Part shown: positions 21,979 through 29,831 of the stretch, piece after piece | How positions within the stretch are numbered: the first letter of the stretch is position 1 | Layout of the letters: each line of letters starts with the position of its first letter | Source of the DNA: Chloroflexota bacterium | Lineage (GTDB): Bacteria; Chloroflexota; Anaerolineae; Aggregatilineales; Phototrophicaceae | Assembly (NCBI GenBank): GCA_023430545.1 | Contig: JAEZAF010000120.1 | Span: 1-30,706 of the forward strand | Length of the DNA: 30,706 nt | Direction of reading: 5' to 3' | Made by a program: the position numbers and the translations under genes | The notes under the pieces: generated by a model | The model's input: only the letters and a program-made list of their open reading frames with translations | The model's database searches: none | What the model was told of the DNA's origin: nothing

Positions 21979-22683
21979 ATGGCAGCAGGAAAACGTTACA
22001 TCCAGCTTCTGAAGCAGGTCGATCGTGACCGGCTCTATCCCCTGAGCGAAGGGGTGACCCTCACCAAGCAGATGGCGAATGCCAAGTTTGATGAGACCAT
22101 CGAAATGCACTTCCGCCTCGGTATCGACCCGCGCCACAGCGATCAGCAGGTCCGCAGCACCGTGCTGCTGCCCGCTGGTCTGGGTAAGACCGTGCGCGTG
22201 CTGGTGTTCGCAGAAGCCGAAGAAGCTCGCGCTGCGGAAGCCGCCGGTGCTGACATCGTCGCTGATGACGAAGTGCTGAATCGCATCCAGAATGAAAACT
22301 GGATGGACTTCGATGCTGCGCTGGCGACCCCGAACATGATGAAGAAGGTCGGTCGCGTGGCCCGTGTCCTCGGCCCGCGCGGTCTGATGCCGAACCCCAA
22401 GGCAGGGACGGTCGTCCAGCCCGAAGACCTCGCCCGTGCAGTCAACGAACTGAAGGCTGGTCGTGTGGAATTCCGCAACGACAAGACCGGTAACCTGCAT
22501 GTCCCGATTGGTAAGGCCAGCTTCACCGCTGAGCAGCTTCTGGAAAACGCGACTGCTGTCCTCGACGCCGTCAGCTCGCAGAAGCCTGCCGGTGTGAAGG
22601 GTATCTACATCCGCCGCGTGGTCCTGACCTCGACCATGGGGCCGGGCGTGCGCGTGGAAACATCGATCCCGGTCGCCGAGTAA
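21979..22683 (+). CDS. rplA: 50S ribosomal protein L1
   Basis: A 234-residue L1, full length. Marks include GKRYIQLLKQVDRDRLYPLSEGV near the N-terminus, FDETIEMHFRLGIDPRHSDQQVRSTVLLPAGLGK in domain I and VLGPRGLMPNPKAGTVV in the middle, with VGRVARVLGPRG as the classic L1 signature. The C-terminus GIYIRRVVLTSTMGPGVRVE is conserved. ATG 21979 is chosen because AGGAG (21963-21967) sits 11 bases before it; an in-frame ATG at 21940 would lie inside the candidate L1-binding hairpin and is unlikely. L1 binds 23S rRNA at the ribosomal stalk and may repress this gene (21920-21967). It is followed by a terminator, so rplJ and rplL are not in this operon here. Confidence 0.97.
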   Translation: MAAGKRYIQLLKQVDRDRLYPLSEGVTLTKQMANAKFDETIEMHFRLGIDPRHSDQQVRSTVLLPAGLGKTVRVLVFAEAEEARAAEAAGADIVADDEVLNRIQNENWMDFDAALATPNMMKKVGRVARVLGPRGLMPNPKAGTVVQPEDLARAVNELKAGRVEFRNDKTGNLHVPIGKASFTAEQLLENATAVLDAVSSQKPAGVKGIYIRRVVLTSTMGPGVRVETSIPVAE

Positions 22684-22718
22684 ACAGGGCTATCGCGATC
22701 CAATAAACTGAACCTCTC

Positions 22719-22754
22719 AGGGGCGGTCTGGAATACTCCGGGCCGTCCTTTTTG
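22719..22754 (+). terminator. Rho-independent terminator of the ribosomal protein operon
   Basis: GGGCGGTCTGGA (22721-22732) pairs with TCCGGGCCGTCC (22737-22748) through twelve positions, three of them G-U, around an ATAC loop, followed by five T. Confidence 0.87.
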
Positions 22755-22914
22755 ATTCCCCGGATCATTAACCTTCCCTTTGAAAAGGTGAGAGCAGGCC
22801 CGAAAAACTGTTACCCTAGAGGGTGATAAGATCATCAGAAAACTGCTCGAAGCCCGGACAGGGCAGGCCGTCCCTGCATCCCATCGATTTTGTTGGGACA
22901 ACACCGCCCGCCCG

Positions 22915-22944
22915 TTACCGACAGCCCTGCGAAAAACGTATGAT
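22915..22944 (+). promoter_or_regulatory. Possible promoter of the CoA-binding protein gene
   Basis: TATGAT (22939-22944) is a fair -10. The -35 TTACCG (22915-22920), with an 18-base spacer, is poor. Confidence 0.35.
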
Positions 22945-22998
22945 GTAAGCGGCTTCTCTGTGAGATCAGCAGAAGTGAACAGGAAGGATGGAACCCCC

Positions 22999-23424
22999 AT
23001 GGCATACCTGAATTTTGATCATGACGCGGTGCGCGAACTGCTGAAGAATACCAGGACCATCGCCGTCGTCGGGCACTCGGATGATCCCAGCCGCACCAGC
23101 TATCAGATCGCGCAGTTTCTGGCGCGGCGCGGCTATGAGATCTACCCGGTGAACCCGACGCTGGAGATGATCGACGGCGTGAAGTGCTATCCGTCGGTTG
23201 AAGCCATCCCGGTGAAGATCGATCTGGTCAATGTCTTCCGCCGCCCGGAGTTTCTGGAAGGCGTGGTCGAGGATGCGATTGCGGCAGGGGCGAAAGCTGT
23301 CTGGGTGCAGTTGGGCCTCCATCATGACGGCGCGGTACAGAAGGCCGTGGATGCCGGACTGGATATCATCACCAACCAGTGCATCAAGATCGAGTATGCA
23401 CGGCTGATGATGCCGAATCTGTAG
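22999..23424 (+). CDS. CoA-binding domain protein (YccU type)
   Basis: A 141-residue Rossmann-like protein. The nucleotide-binding turn TIAVVGHSDDPSRTSYQIAQFLARRGYEIYPVNPT is at about 19-53 and holds the CoA-binding strand-loop-helix. IPVKIDLVNVFRRPEF and AKAVWVQLGLHHDGAVQKA are the other conserved strands of this family. It corresponds to the E. coli YccU/YbiT-like CoA-binding proteins, whose role is not well known. ATG 22999 has AGGAAGGA 10 bases upstream; an upstream in-frame GTG at 22960 lacks a ribosome site. It is monocistronic, lying between the ribosomal protein terminator and a low-complexity non-coding stretch. Confidence 0.85.
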   Translation: MAYLNFDHDAVRELLKNTRTIAVVGHSDDPSRTSYQIAQFLARRGYEIYPVNPTLEMIDGVKCYPSVEAIPVKIDLVNVFRRPEFLEGVVEDAIAAGAKAVWVQLGLHHDGAVQKAVDAGLDIITNQCIKIEYARLMMPNL

Positions 23425-23480
23425 CGCGTATTTGGATGTTCAGGGTACAGGATTCGCAGACGACAGGCGTTTTCCTTTGT

Positions 23481-23780
23481 CTGCGGAGTGCGGCGGCAGC
23501 GGCGGCGCGAAAAAAATGTGCCGCCACAAGCAAATTTTCCCTCAAAACAGATGGCGATGGCAGAATTGCGGCGCATTTACGCCGTAATGCGCCACAATGC
23601 GCCACTATTTGCTGCTGCTGCTGCTGCTGCTGCACAAAAATAAAATGCTGCAACAACTGGATTCTTCCCTCAAAACTGCCGATGTACTGCTGCAACGACT
23701 GGTTTTGCTGCACTATACTGCTGCAAAGTGCTGCAAAAAGCACTCATCTAAATCCTTTACGGCGCAATTTGCTGCGCCGT
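23481..23780. repeat. Low-complexity region with trinucleotide tracts and local direct repeats
   Basis: The gap 23425-23955 has no convincing gene. It holds a GCGGCGGC tract (23481-23508), a pure GCT run of seven units plus GC (23611-23633), two copies of TTCCCTCAAAAC (about 23537-23548 and 23665-23676), two copies of TGCTGCAAC.ACTGG (23646-23660 and 23688-23702), further GCTGCAA words, and a perfect 8-bp hairpin ACGGCGCA/TGCGCCGT (23759-23780) without a T-run. Frames across it give only poly-Leu, poly-Gln or poly-Ala tracts, so I judge it non-coding. A small RNA or a slippage-prone regulatory region is possible. Confidence 0.65.
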
Positions 23781-23911
23781 GGAGAGAGGTTCCTGTGATT
23801 AGTCATTATAGCACGGATGTTCGGGTTGCGCGGTTCGAATTTTCAAACGAAGTGGACCAAAAAGCGGTCCTTTCCACCTTAGACCTTTTGAACACTGGTT
23901 ATCGTCAGGTA

Positions 23912-23929
23912 GGCCGGAAGATCCCGGCC
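23912..23929. repeat. GGCCGG hairpin of the AGAA-loop repeat family (decayed copy)
   Basis: GGCCGG/CCGGCC stem with a 6-base loop AAGATC, flanked by GGTA and CACG. It lies 26 bases after the stop of the LLM gene, which is on the - strand. Confidence 0.55.
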
Positions 23930-23955
23930 CACGACATAACGGCCTCCTGACCCTC

Positions 23956-24834
23956 TTACGGACGCGGCGGTCCGGCCTCAATCCGTGCCCGCAGCCGGGG
24001 GATGTCCCATTCGCGCCACAGATTCTCCCAACCAATGCCAAACCGCAGCGGACTGAGGTCTTCGATCCACCAGGTCGCACCGGCCTGCTCGTAGGGCGCG
24101 ATTTTCTTCGCGTAATCGTCAGTGCCGAGTTCGGTGATACCGCCGATCAGCACGTCGTAGCTGGCGCTGTCTGCATCGGATGGCCGCTGCTGGTGAATAT
24201 AGTCGAGGATCTCGCGCAGTCGGTCAGGTGTCATGTCGCCCTGACCATTGGCGATATTCGGGAAGACACCATCGTGACGGGCGGCACGGCGGAAGGGCGG
24301 CCTGTTCGGCCAGTTCCCACCCACCCAGACCGGGATCGGCGTCACCGGCTTCGGTAGAAAGGTCATCGGCTCGATGTGGAAGTGCTCCCCTTCGAATCCG
24401 AAGGTTTCGCCGCTCCACAGCCCTTTGAGGATCGTCAGGCCTTCGTCCAGCTTCTGGGCGCGGATCTTCGGGTCGGTATCGTCGTGGAAAAAGCGGTATT
24501 CCCACTCGACCGGATCGCCCAGCCCGACACCCAGCACCAGCCGTCCGCCGGAGAGGTTGTGCACCGACACCGTCTCACGGGCCAGCTTCCACGGACGGCG
24601 GCGGGGGACTGGCGTCACCAGTGGGCCGAAGGTGATGCGCTGGGTGTTCATCGCGATTGCCGTCAGCGCCACCCATGTATCGACGTGCGGAAACCGGTCC
24701 AGTTCGCAGAACAGCAGATGATCCCACAGGAAGAAGCCGTCCCACCCGGCGTCCTCAGCGGTGCGGGCAAGGTCCGCCAGCAGACGAGCGTCAGCATATC
24801 CGGCGAAGTTAGGTAAATGCATCCCGTATTTCAT
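23956..24834 (-). CDS. LLM-class flavin-dependent oxidoreductase
   Basis: A 292-residue member of the bacterial luciferase-like (LLM) family, expected to bind FMN or F420 in a TIM barrel. The start MKYGMHLPNFAGYADARLLADLARTAEDAGWDGFFLWDHLLF holds the usual first strand and the GWDGFFLWDH cofactor and substrate turn. VTPVPRRRPWKLARETVSVHNLSGGRLVLGVGLG is the next conserved block, and PVWVGGNWPNRPPFRRAARHDGVFP is the later one. The substrate is unknown; whether the cofactor is F420 or FMN cannot be read safely. The - strand ATG at 24834 has GAGGA about 9 bases upstream. It is divergently arranged with the aminotransferase gene across 451 bases of non-coding sequence. Confidence 0.88.
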   Translation of the reverse strand: MKYGMHLPNFAGYADARLLADLARTAEDAGWDGFFLWDHLLFCELDRFPHVDTWVALTAIAMNTQRITFGPLVTPVPRRRPWKLARETVSVHNLSGGRLVLGVGLGDPVEWEYRFFHDDTDPKIRAQKLDEGLTILKGLWSGETFGFEGEHFHIEPMTFLPKPVTPIPVWVGGNWPNRPPFRRAARHDGVFPNIANGQGDMTPDRLREILDYIHQQRPSDADSASYDVLIGGITELGTDDYAKKIAPYEQAGATWWIEDLSPLRFGIGWENLWREWDIPRLRARIEAGPPRP

Positions 24835-25285
24835 GATCAGGTCCTCGGTCTGAGCGTGTCTATCCGTTGAAGATCATCATAGCTGCTGCGGGTGGATTCA
24901 GATCACTCAATTTGTGGTCTGTTGGCAAAGGACGCGTTATCCTATATTTCTTCCTCGATTGGTGATCCCCTTTTAAGCTGTCTGATCCGATACGCCGTTG
25001 AAGATCGCATAGGGCAAACCGCCGTATAGATTCCATTTTTTCACCTATTTCTAGGCACACTGCACAGATGCCGTTTTGCCTTCGAGCGAAATGTTCAAAA
25101 ATATGAGGGGTATCTTTGTGCATCCCGCACGACGTGTTTTGAACAGGCGTCCCTACACCGAAGCCTCTCATCCGACTATAATCATCGTTTGTTCCAACGA
25201 TCACAAAGGCCTGCGCGATGTCTCGGGCCGCGATCGTCCCAATTGACCGCATCCGCAGGTAAATGACAAAGGTAAGGAGTGGGGT
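24835..25285. other. Divergent intergenic region, no gene seen
   Basis: No frame with a start site looks coding. A TATAAT at 25177-25182 lies about 103 bases before the aminotransferase start but lacks a recognisable -35. CCGTTGAAGATC occurs twice (about 24869 and 25000). A GGCGTCCCTAC near 25147 is a remnant of the dispersed GCGTCCCTAC repeat. Confidence 0.5.
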
Positions 25286-26401
25286 TTGAGCAGCAACGGC
25301 AGTGTGAATCACAAGCGCCTGATGATCCCAGGCCCGGTGGAAGTCCGCAAAGAGATTTTGGAAGCACAGACGCAGTGGATGATCGGTCACCGCTCCGCAG
25401 CGTTTGCCGAGTTGTTCGCACGTTTGCAGGAAAAACTGCGCCAGGTCTACCTGACCGAGTCGCGGGTGTTCGTTCAGGGGGCATCTGGCACCGGCATGTG
25501 GGAAGGCGCATCGCGCAACTGCATCCGCGACGGCAAGAAGGCGCTGCATCTGGTGGGTGGCGCATTCAGCGAGCGCTGGGCGGAAATCAGCCAGCTCAAC
25601 GGCAAGGAAGTCGATGTACTGGCCGTGGAGTGGGGGCAGGCCCACACACCGGAGCTGGTCGAGGCTGCGCTGAAGCAGGCCGCCGATCAGGGTGTGATTT
25701 ACGACGCGCTGTGCGTGGTCCATAACGAAACCAGCACCGGCGTCACCAATCCCATTAAGGAGATCGCAGCGCTGGCACGTCAGTATGACGATACGCTGGT
25801 ACTGGTGGATACCGTCAGCGGCTTCCTGGGGCTGGAACTGCGCGTCGATGAGTGGGGGATCGACATGGCCCTCACCTCGTCGCAGAAGGCTTTTGCGCTG
25901 CCGCCGGGGATCGCGTTCTCATCGGTCAGCGACCGCGTGCTGGAGCGTTCCGCACAGGTCACCAATCGCGGCTATTACTTCGATTTCATCGAGATTGAAG
26001 CCAGCCTGAAGAAGAACAACACCCCGTCCACGCCGCCGATCTCGCTGATGTTCGCCGCCGATCAGCAGTTGGACGATATTCTGGCCGAAGGGCTGGAAAA
26101 CCGCTGGAACCGTCACCTGAACATGAAGGCGATCACGCATCAGTGGGCAGCAGAACGCGGCTTCGGCATCTATGCGCAGAAGGGCTATGAGTCCGCGACC
26201 ATTACCGCCGTCGATAACCGCGAGCGCGGTGTCGATGTCGAGGCGATGGCGAAGTTCATGGGCACTCGCATGTTCACGCTGGACAAGGGCTACGGCAAGA
26301 TCAAGGGCAAGACCTTCCGCGTGGCGCACATGGGTGATCTTCAGATCGACACGCTGGAAGAATTCCTGTCCGGGCTGGATGAATATCTGGCACAGGCGTA
26401 A
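25286..26401 (+). CDS. Class V aminotransferase, AGAT/SerC-like (probable serine biosynthesis)
   Basis: A 371-residue PLP enzyme. The substrate-binding start RLMIPGPVEV with IGHRSAAF fits the alanine-glyoxylate aminotransferase group of class V, and LVDTVSGFLGLELRVDEWGIDMALTSSQKAF leads to the PLP lysine K201. Members act as alanine-glyoxylate, serine-pyruvate or phosphoserine aminotransferases. The next gene is a D-3-phosphoglycerate dehydrogenase-like protein, so phosphoserine formation (a non-homologous replacement for SerC) is the likely role, by context. The start is TTG 25286, placed 6 bases after AAGGAG; an in-frame GTG at 25304 is the alternative and would drop only six residues. Confidence 0.87.
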   Translation: MSSNGSVNHKRLMIPGPVEVRKEILEAQTQWMIGHRSAAFAELFARLQEKLRQVYLTESRVFVQGASGTGMWEGASRNCIRDGKKALHLVGGAFSERWAEISQLNGKEVDVLAVEWGQAHTPELVEAALKQAADQGVIYDALCVVHNETSTGVTNPIKEIAALARQYDDTLVLVDTVSGFLGLELRVDEWGIDMALTSSQKAFALPPGIAFSSVSDRVLERSAQVTNRGYYFDFIEIEASLKKNNTPSTPPISLMFAADQQLDDILAEGLENRWNRHLNMKAITHQWAAERGFGIYAQKGYESATITAVDNRERGVDVEAMAKFMGTRMFTLDKGYGKIKGKTFRVAHMGDLQIDTLEEFLSGLDEYLAQA

Positions 26402-26418
26402 ATCGAGGGCTTTCAGGC

Positions 26419-26610
26419 GGACGCGCCGTTGCGCGTCCCTACGTAACAGATGAGATGGATTGCACGGACGCCGACATGTGAACATGTTGAGTCGTTGTCC
26501 CTGCAAAAATCTGTAGGGGACGGCACGCGTGCCGTCCCGCAATTTGTCTGATGGGTTCGGAAAAATCCGGCCCCTGTATTGTCGGGTAGGGACACGGCAC
26601 TGCCGTGTCC
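26419..26610. repeat. Cluster of four palindromic repeats between the two serine-pathway genes
   Basis: The first hairpin, 26419-26438, is GGACGCGC/GCGCGTCC with loop CGTT, then CTACG; its stem is the same as that at 3417-3436. The second, 26517-26538, is a perfect 22-base palindrome built on GGGACGGCACG. The third, 26553-26574, is a decayed GGG...CGGA/TCCGG...CCC copy. The fourth, 26590-26610, is GGACACGGCA/TGCCGTGTCC around one C. The gap 26402-26705 holds no gene. Confidence 0.8.
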
Positions 26611-26705
26611 ACCTGAGCCAGCCAACATTCAACCAACCCTAAGCAGAATCTCGCAGCAGCACATTCACAACATCAATTTCAAAGTCGAAAGGCACTCTCT
26701 ACGCT

Positions 26706-27692
26706 ATGACTTACAATGTAATTGCAGCCGATAACGTCGATCAGGCAGCAATCGCGGTTTTACAGGAAGCCGATGACATCACGATTATCGGGCAGGGTTC
26801 GATCAGCCGTGCAGAACTGATCGCGCTGCTGCCTCAGGCGGATGGCCTGATTATCCGCAGTGCGACCAAAGCTGACGCCGAACTGCTGGGCTATGCAACC
26901 CGCCTGAAGGCGATTGCACGGGCCGGTGTGGGCGTCGATAATGTCGATCTGAATGCCGCCACCGAACGCAATATCGTGGTGATGAATACACCGGACGGCA
27001 ACACCATCTCCACAGCAGAATTCACCTTTGCCATGATGCTGGCACTGGCACGGCATGTGGCCCCGGCGGCGCAGGATCTGGCGGGTGGACGCTGGGAACG
27101 CAAGGCGTTTGTCGGCTCCGAACTGCGCGGCAAGACACTCGGTATCGTCGGCTTCGGTCGCATCGGACGTGCCGTTGCCAAGCGCGCTATCGCCTTCGAG
27201 ATGGATGTGATTGCCTATGATCCGTATGTACCGGGTGATCTGGCAGCCGAGCTGGGTGTGACGCTGGTCGATCTCGACACGCTGTACCGCCAGTCGGACT
27301 ATATCACGCTGCACAGCCTGATCACCGAGGAAACACGCGGGATGATCAATGCCGAGAGCATCGCGAAGATGAAGAACAGCGTGCGCATCATCAACGCCGC
27401 ACGCGGCCCGCTGATCAATGATGCGGATCTGGCAGACGCGATCAAGAGCGGCAAGGTCGCCGGTGCTGCACTCGACGTGTACGCGGTGGAGCCACCGCCT
27501 GCTGATCATCCGCTGATTGGTCTGCCAAATGTGCTGCATACGCCGCATCTGGCCGCCAGCACCACTGACGCGCAGGTCAATGTCGGTGTGGATGCGGCCC
27601 GTCTGATCGTCGAAGCACTGACCACCAGCCGCTATCAGAACGTGTGCAATCAGGAAGTACTGACGACGCTCAACAGCCTGAGCGAAGATTAG
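26706..27692 (+). CDS. serA: D-3-phosphoglycerate dehydrogenase, short form
   Basis: A 328-residue D-2-hydroxyacid dehydrogenase. The substrate domain has GVGVDNVDLNAATERNIVV and NTPDGNTISTAEFTFAMMLALARHV. The NAD domain has GFGRIGRAVAKRAIAF at about 149-164 and a downstream acidic DPY at the end of the second strand. The catalytic arginine is in NAARGPLI (about 232), the glutamate is in DVYAVEPPP (about 260) and the histidine is in HTPHLAAST (about 280). The ACT domain of long SerA is missing, so feedback by serine through an ACT domain is not expected. Glyoxylate or another hydroxyacid as substrate cannot be ruled out; the upstream aminotransferase favours phosphoglycerate. Start ATG 26706 has only a weak ribosome site (AAAGG, 12 bases upstream). 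Confidence 0.87.
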   Translation: MTYNVIAADNVDQAAIAVLQEADDITIIGQGSISRAELIALLPQADGLIIRSATKADAELLGYATRLKAIARAGVGVDNVDLNAATERNIVVMNTPDGNTISTAEFTFAMMLALARHVAPAAQDLAGGRWERKAFVGSELRGKTLGIVGFGRIGRAVAKRAIAFEMDVIAYDPYVPGDLAAELGVTLVDLDTLYRQSDYITLHSLITEETRGMINAESIAKMKNSVRIINAARGPLINDADLADAIKSGKVAGAALDVYAVEPPPADHPLIGLPNVLHTPHLAASTTDAQVNVGVDAARLIVEALTTSRYQNVCNQEVLTTLNSLSED

Positions 27693-27749
27693 GCGATAAA
27701 GCAGATCGCAGGGACATCCAGCGGGTTATCCGCCTGTGCTGAATTTCTG

Positions 27750-27780
27750 GCAGGCGGATGCGCCGTTAGGTGTCCCTACG
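27750..27780. repeat. Decayed copy of the GGCGGACGCGC...GCGTCCCTACG repeat
   Basis: CAGGCGGATGCGCCGTTAGG followed by TGTCCCTACG matches the copy at 26414-26443 with a few changes, some of which break the stem. It lies after serA, in a 228-base gap. Confidence 0.65.
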
Positions 27781-27837
27781 CTGAATCCCCAAACGCTGAA
27801 ACACGATCCGATTTACACTCCCTAAATACCCCTCAGG

Positions 27838-27866
27838 TTGTCATTCACGTAAGTTTTCTTTAGAAT
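27838..27866 (+). promoter_or_regulatory. Promoter of the site-2 protease gene
   Basis: TTGTCA (27838-27843) and TAGAAT (27861-27866) with an optimal 17-base spacer, 54 bases before the start codon. Confidence 0.65.
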
Positions 27867-27920
27867 CAGGCCTTCTGAAAACAGATTTACCGTAAACAGC
27901 ATTGGAATTGGAGCGGCAGC

Positions 27921-29450
27921 ATGTTAAATGAACCGGCATCGCGCCCATACGAACGTGAGGTGATCGGTGAACTGCCGCTTACACCAGAAGAACAGGCACG
28001 GGCGCAGTTCGCTCATCGGGAACGGCGCAAACAGCAGGAAGATCCCCGGCTGGCGCAGGTGCGCGAATGGGTAGAGCAGGTCTTTGACATCGACCGGGAA
28101 CACCAGCCGAACGTTGATAAACCGGCGTCGGCCATGCCGGATGCCAGTCTGCTGCCCCTGCCGGATACCGATCCCACCGAGACTGTCAAAGTCGATGAAA
28201 ATGTCGCGCCGCTGGTGCTGAATCCGCACAGTTCGCTGCTGATTGTATTCGAAGGGCGGTTGAACCGTCCGGCGGAGCAGGCTTACGACGAACTCGATGC
28301 ACAACTTGCCGCACTCAATCTGCTGCCACTGTTTCGGGAGATCCCGGCTTCGGCGGCATCCACTCCGAAAAACGCATCACCACTGATCGAAATGCCGGTG
28401 GCGGATCCAGCGGCTGCGGCGGCCTCGCGTCAGTTGATTTATATTGTGCAGGGGCGCACTAATCCGCGTCCGCGTTCGTGGGTAATCAATGCCATTCTGC
28501 TGGTCGTCACGCTGTTTAGTGTGATGTTCGTCGGCATGGAGATGGCGCTGTCCGAGATCGCGCATACCAATATCCTGCAGGCGCTGCTGCTGCGTAACAA
28601 CGGCCTGAGCGAGATCTGGCGCGGCCTGCCGTATGCGCTCAGCATTATGACGATTCTCGGTGCACATGAACTCGGCCATTATTTCGCGGCGCGTCGGCAC
28701 AAGATCGCCGTCACGCTGCCGTACTTCATTCCGTTTCCCGGCGGATTGTTCGGCACCTTTGGTGCGTTTATCCAGCTTCGCCAGCCGATTAAAAACCGCA
28801 GGATGCTGCTGGAAATCGGGGCGGCGGGTCCGCTGGCTGGACTGGTGTTTGCGGTGCCGATTCTGCTGGTGGGGCTGGCGACATCGCTGGTCGAGCCGCC
28901 ATCCGTCGGGGGACTGACCGAAGGTAATTCGATTCTGTACGCGCTGGCGAAGATCCTGATCTTCGGCGAGTTCCTGCCGAATGGTCAGGTCGATGTGCTG
29001 GTCAATCAATTGGCATGGGCAGGCTGGACCGGGCTGTTTGTCACCGGCCTGAACCTGATTCCCATCGGTCAGTTGGACGGCGGGCATGTGCTGTATTCAC
29101 TCGTCGGGCAGCGGGCACGGATGTTTTACTATCCGGTGATGGGTGCGCTGGTCCTGCTGATGATCTTCTCCGGCGGGTCGCTGTTCGTGATGATTCTGCT
29201 GCTGCTGTTTCTGGGGCGGTCGTATGCCGTGCCGCTGGAAGACATCACACCTCTGAGCGCGAATCATCGTCGGCTGGCGATTTTCACGCTGGTGGTGTTT
29301 GTGCTGGTGTTTGTCCCGATTCCACTGTCGGCGAATATGGCCGGCGCGTCAGGTCTGCCCGGGGCCAGTGGCAGTGCAATGCTCCTGCCTTTGATCGTCG
29401 CTGCTGGCCTGTCACTGGTGCAGCGTCTGCGCGGCTGGCTGGGACGGTAG
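27921..29450 (+). CDS. Site-2 protease family (M50) membrane metalloprotease
   Basis: A 509-residue protein. The first 185 residues are soluble and carry basic and acidic stretches. The rest has about eight hydrophobic spans. The zinc site HELGHYFAARRH is at about 248 (two His and the catalytic Glu), and NLIPIGQLDGGH at about 375-386 supplies the third metal ligand (LDG). PFPGGLFGTFGAFIQLRQP is a further conserved stretch of EGY-like S2P proteins. Such proteases cut membrane-bound anti-sigma factors or signal peptides; the substrate here is not indicated. It has no PDZ domain that I can see. GGAGCGG lies about 7 bases before the ATG. It is alone under its own promoter, with the toxin-antitoxin pair downstream. 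Confidence 0.9.
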   Translation: MLNEPASRPYEREVIGELPLTPEEQARAQFAHRERRKQQEDPRLAQVREWVEQVFDIDREHQPNVDKPASAMPDASLLPLPDTDPTETVKVDENVAPLVLNPHSSLLIVFEGRLNRPAEQAYDELDAQLAALNLLPLFREIPASAASTPKNASPLIEMPVADPAAAAASRQLIYIVQGRTNPRPRSWVINAILLVVTLFSVMFVGMEMALSEIAHTNILQALLLRNNGLSEIWRGLPYALSIMTILGAHELGHYFAARRHKIAVTLPYFIPFPGGLFGTFGAFIQLRQPIKNRRMLLEIGAAGPLAGLVFAVPILLVGLATSLVEPPSVGGLTEGNSILYALAKILIFGEFLPNGQVDVLVNQLAWAGWTGLFVTGLNLIPIGQLDGGHVLYSLVGQRARMFYYPVMGALVLLMIFSGGSLFVMILLLLFLGRSYAVPLEDITPLSANHRRLAIFTLVVFVLVFVPIPLSANMAGASGLPGASGSAMLLPLIVAAGLSLVQRLRGWLGR

Positions 29451-29461
29451 GCTGTCAGCGG

Positions 29462-29489
29462 TACTCTAAAGTATCTGCTATATAATAGC
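29462..29489 (+). promoter_or_regulatory. Promoter -10 inside an inverted repeat, likely VapB-type autoregulation operator
   Basis: A perfect TATAAT (29481-29486) lies inside GCTAT-ATA-ATAGC (29477-29489). A second smaller inverted repeat TACT...AGTA is at 29462-29473. No good -35 is seen. Toxin-antitoxin operons are normally repressed by the antitoxin-toxin complex binding palindromes over their promoter, which fits this arrangement. Confidence 0.55.
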
Positions 29490-29515
29490 TACAGCGATAC
29501 AGGAGATACGCGAAG

Positions 29516-29821
29516 ATGAGCGAAATTCCGTTTGAAGAGGTTGTTGCACTTGCTCTACAACTTTCACCGACTGAGCAGGCGCGTCTGATGGAACAGCTTG
29601 CAGTTGCGATACAACACCGGCTGACTGATGAGCCAGGCGGCCCTGAGGAAATCCCGTGGACGCCTGAAGAAGTCAGTGCCATGATGAAGGTCGAGCCGAT
29701 GACAGGGGCACAGATTGTCGCTGCCGGGTTGACAGGTACATGGGCTGATCTCGGAATCAACGATGGTTCTACATGGGTCAACGAGCGCAAGCGCAGACGC
29801 AGGGAGCGGCTAAGTTGGTGA
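29516..29821 (+). CDS. Probable antitoxin of a PIN-domain toxin-antitoxin pair
   Basis: A 101-residue protein. The N-terminal part MSEIPFEEVVALALQLSPTEQARLMEQL is helical and resembles antitoxins that carry the LSPEE+..L..L pattern. The C-terminus is basic (NERKRRRRERLSW). It lies 10 bases before the PIN-domain gene, which is the main argument for its role, together with a palindrome over the promoter. AGGAG is 10 bases before the ATG. The exact antitoxin family is not sure; it does not show a clear AbrB- or Phd-type fold to my eye. It would bind and silence the toxin and repress its own promoter. Confidence 0.72.
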   Translation: MSEIPFEEVVALALQLSPTEQARLMEQLAVAIQHRLTDEPGGPEEIPWTPEEVSAMMKVEPMTGAQIVAAGLTGTWADLGINDGSTWVNERKRRRRERLSW

Positions 29822-29831
29822 GGTTCCACCC

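Noticed and set aside
23384..23743. - strand frame with poly-Gln and poly-Ala tracts
   Set aside because: The tracts arise from the trinucleotide repeats; there is no ribosome site and no recognisable domain.
23597..23950. + strand frame starting with a Leu run
   Set aside because: It derives from the GCT repeat, with no supporting start site.
24860..25723. 287-codon - strand frame overlapping the aminotransferase start
   Set aside because: It overlaps over 430 bases of a confident gene on the other strand and has no family motif.
26419..26610. Clustered palindromes considered as a CRISPR array
   Set aside because: The repeats differ from each other, spacing is irregular and there are no unique spacers of constant length.
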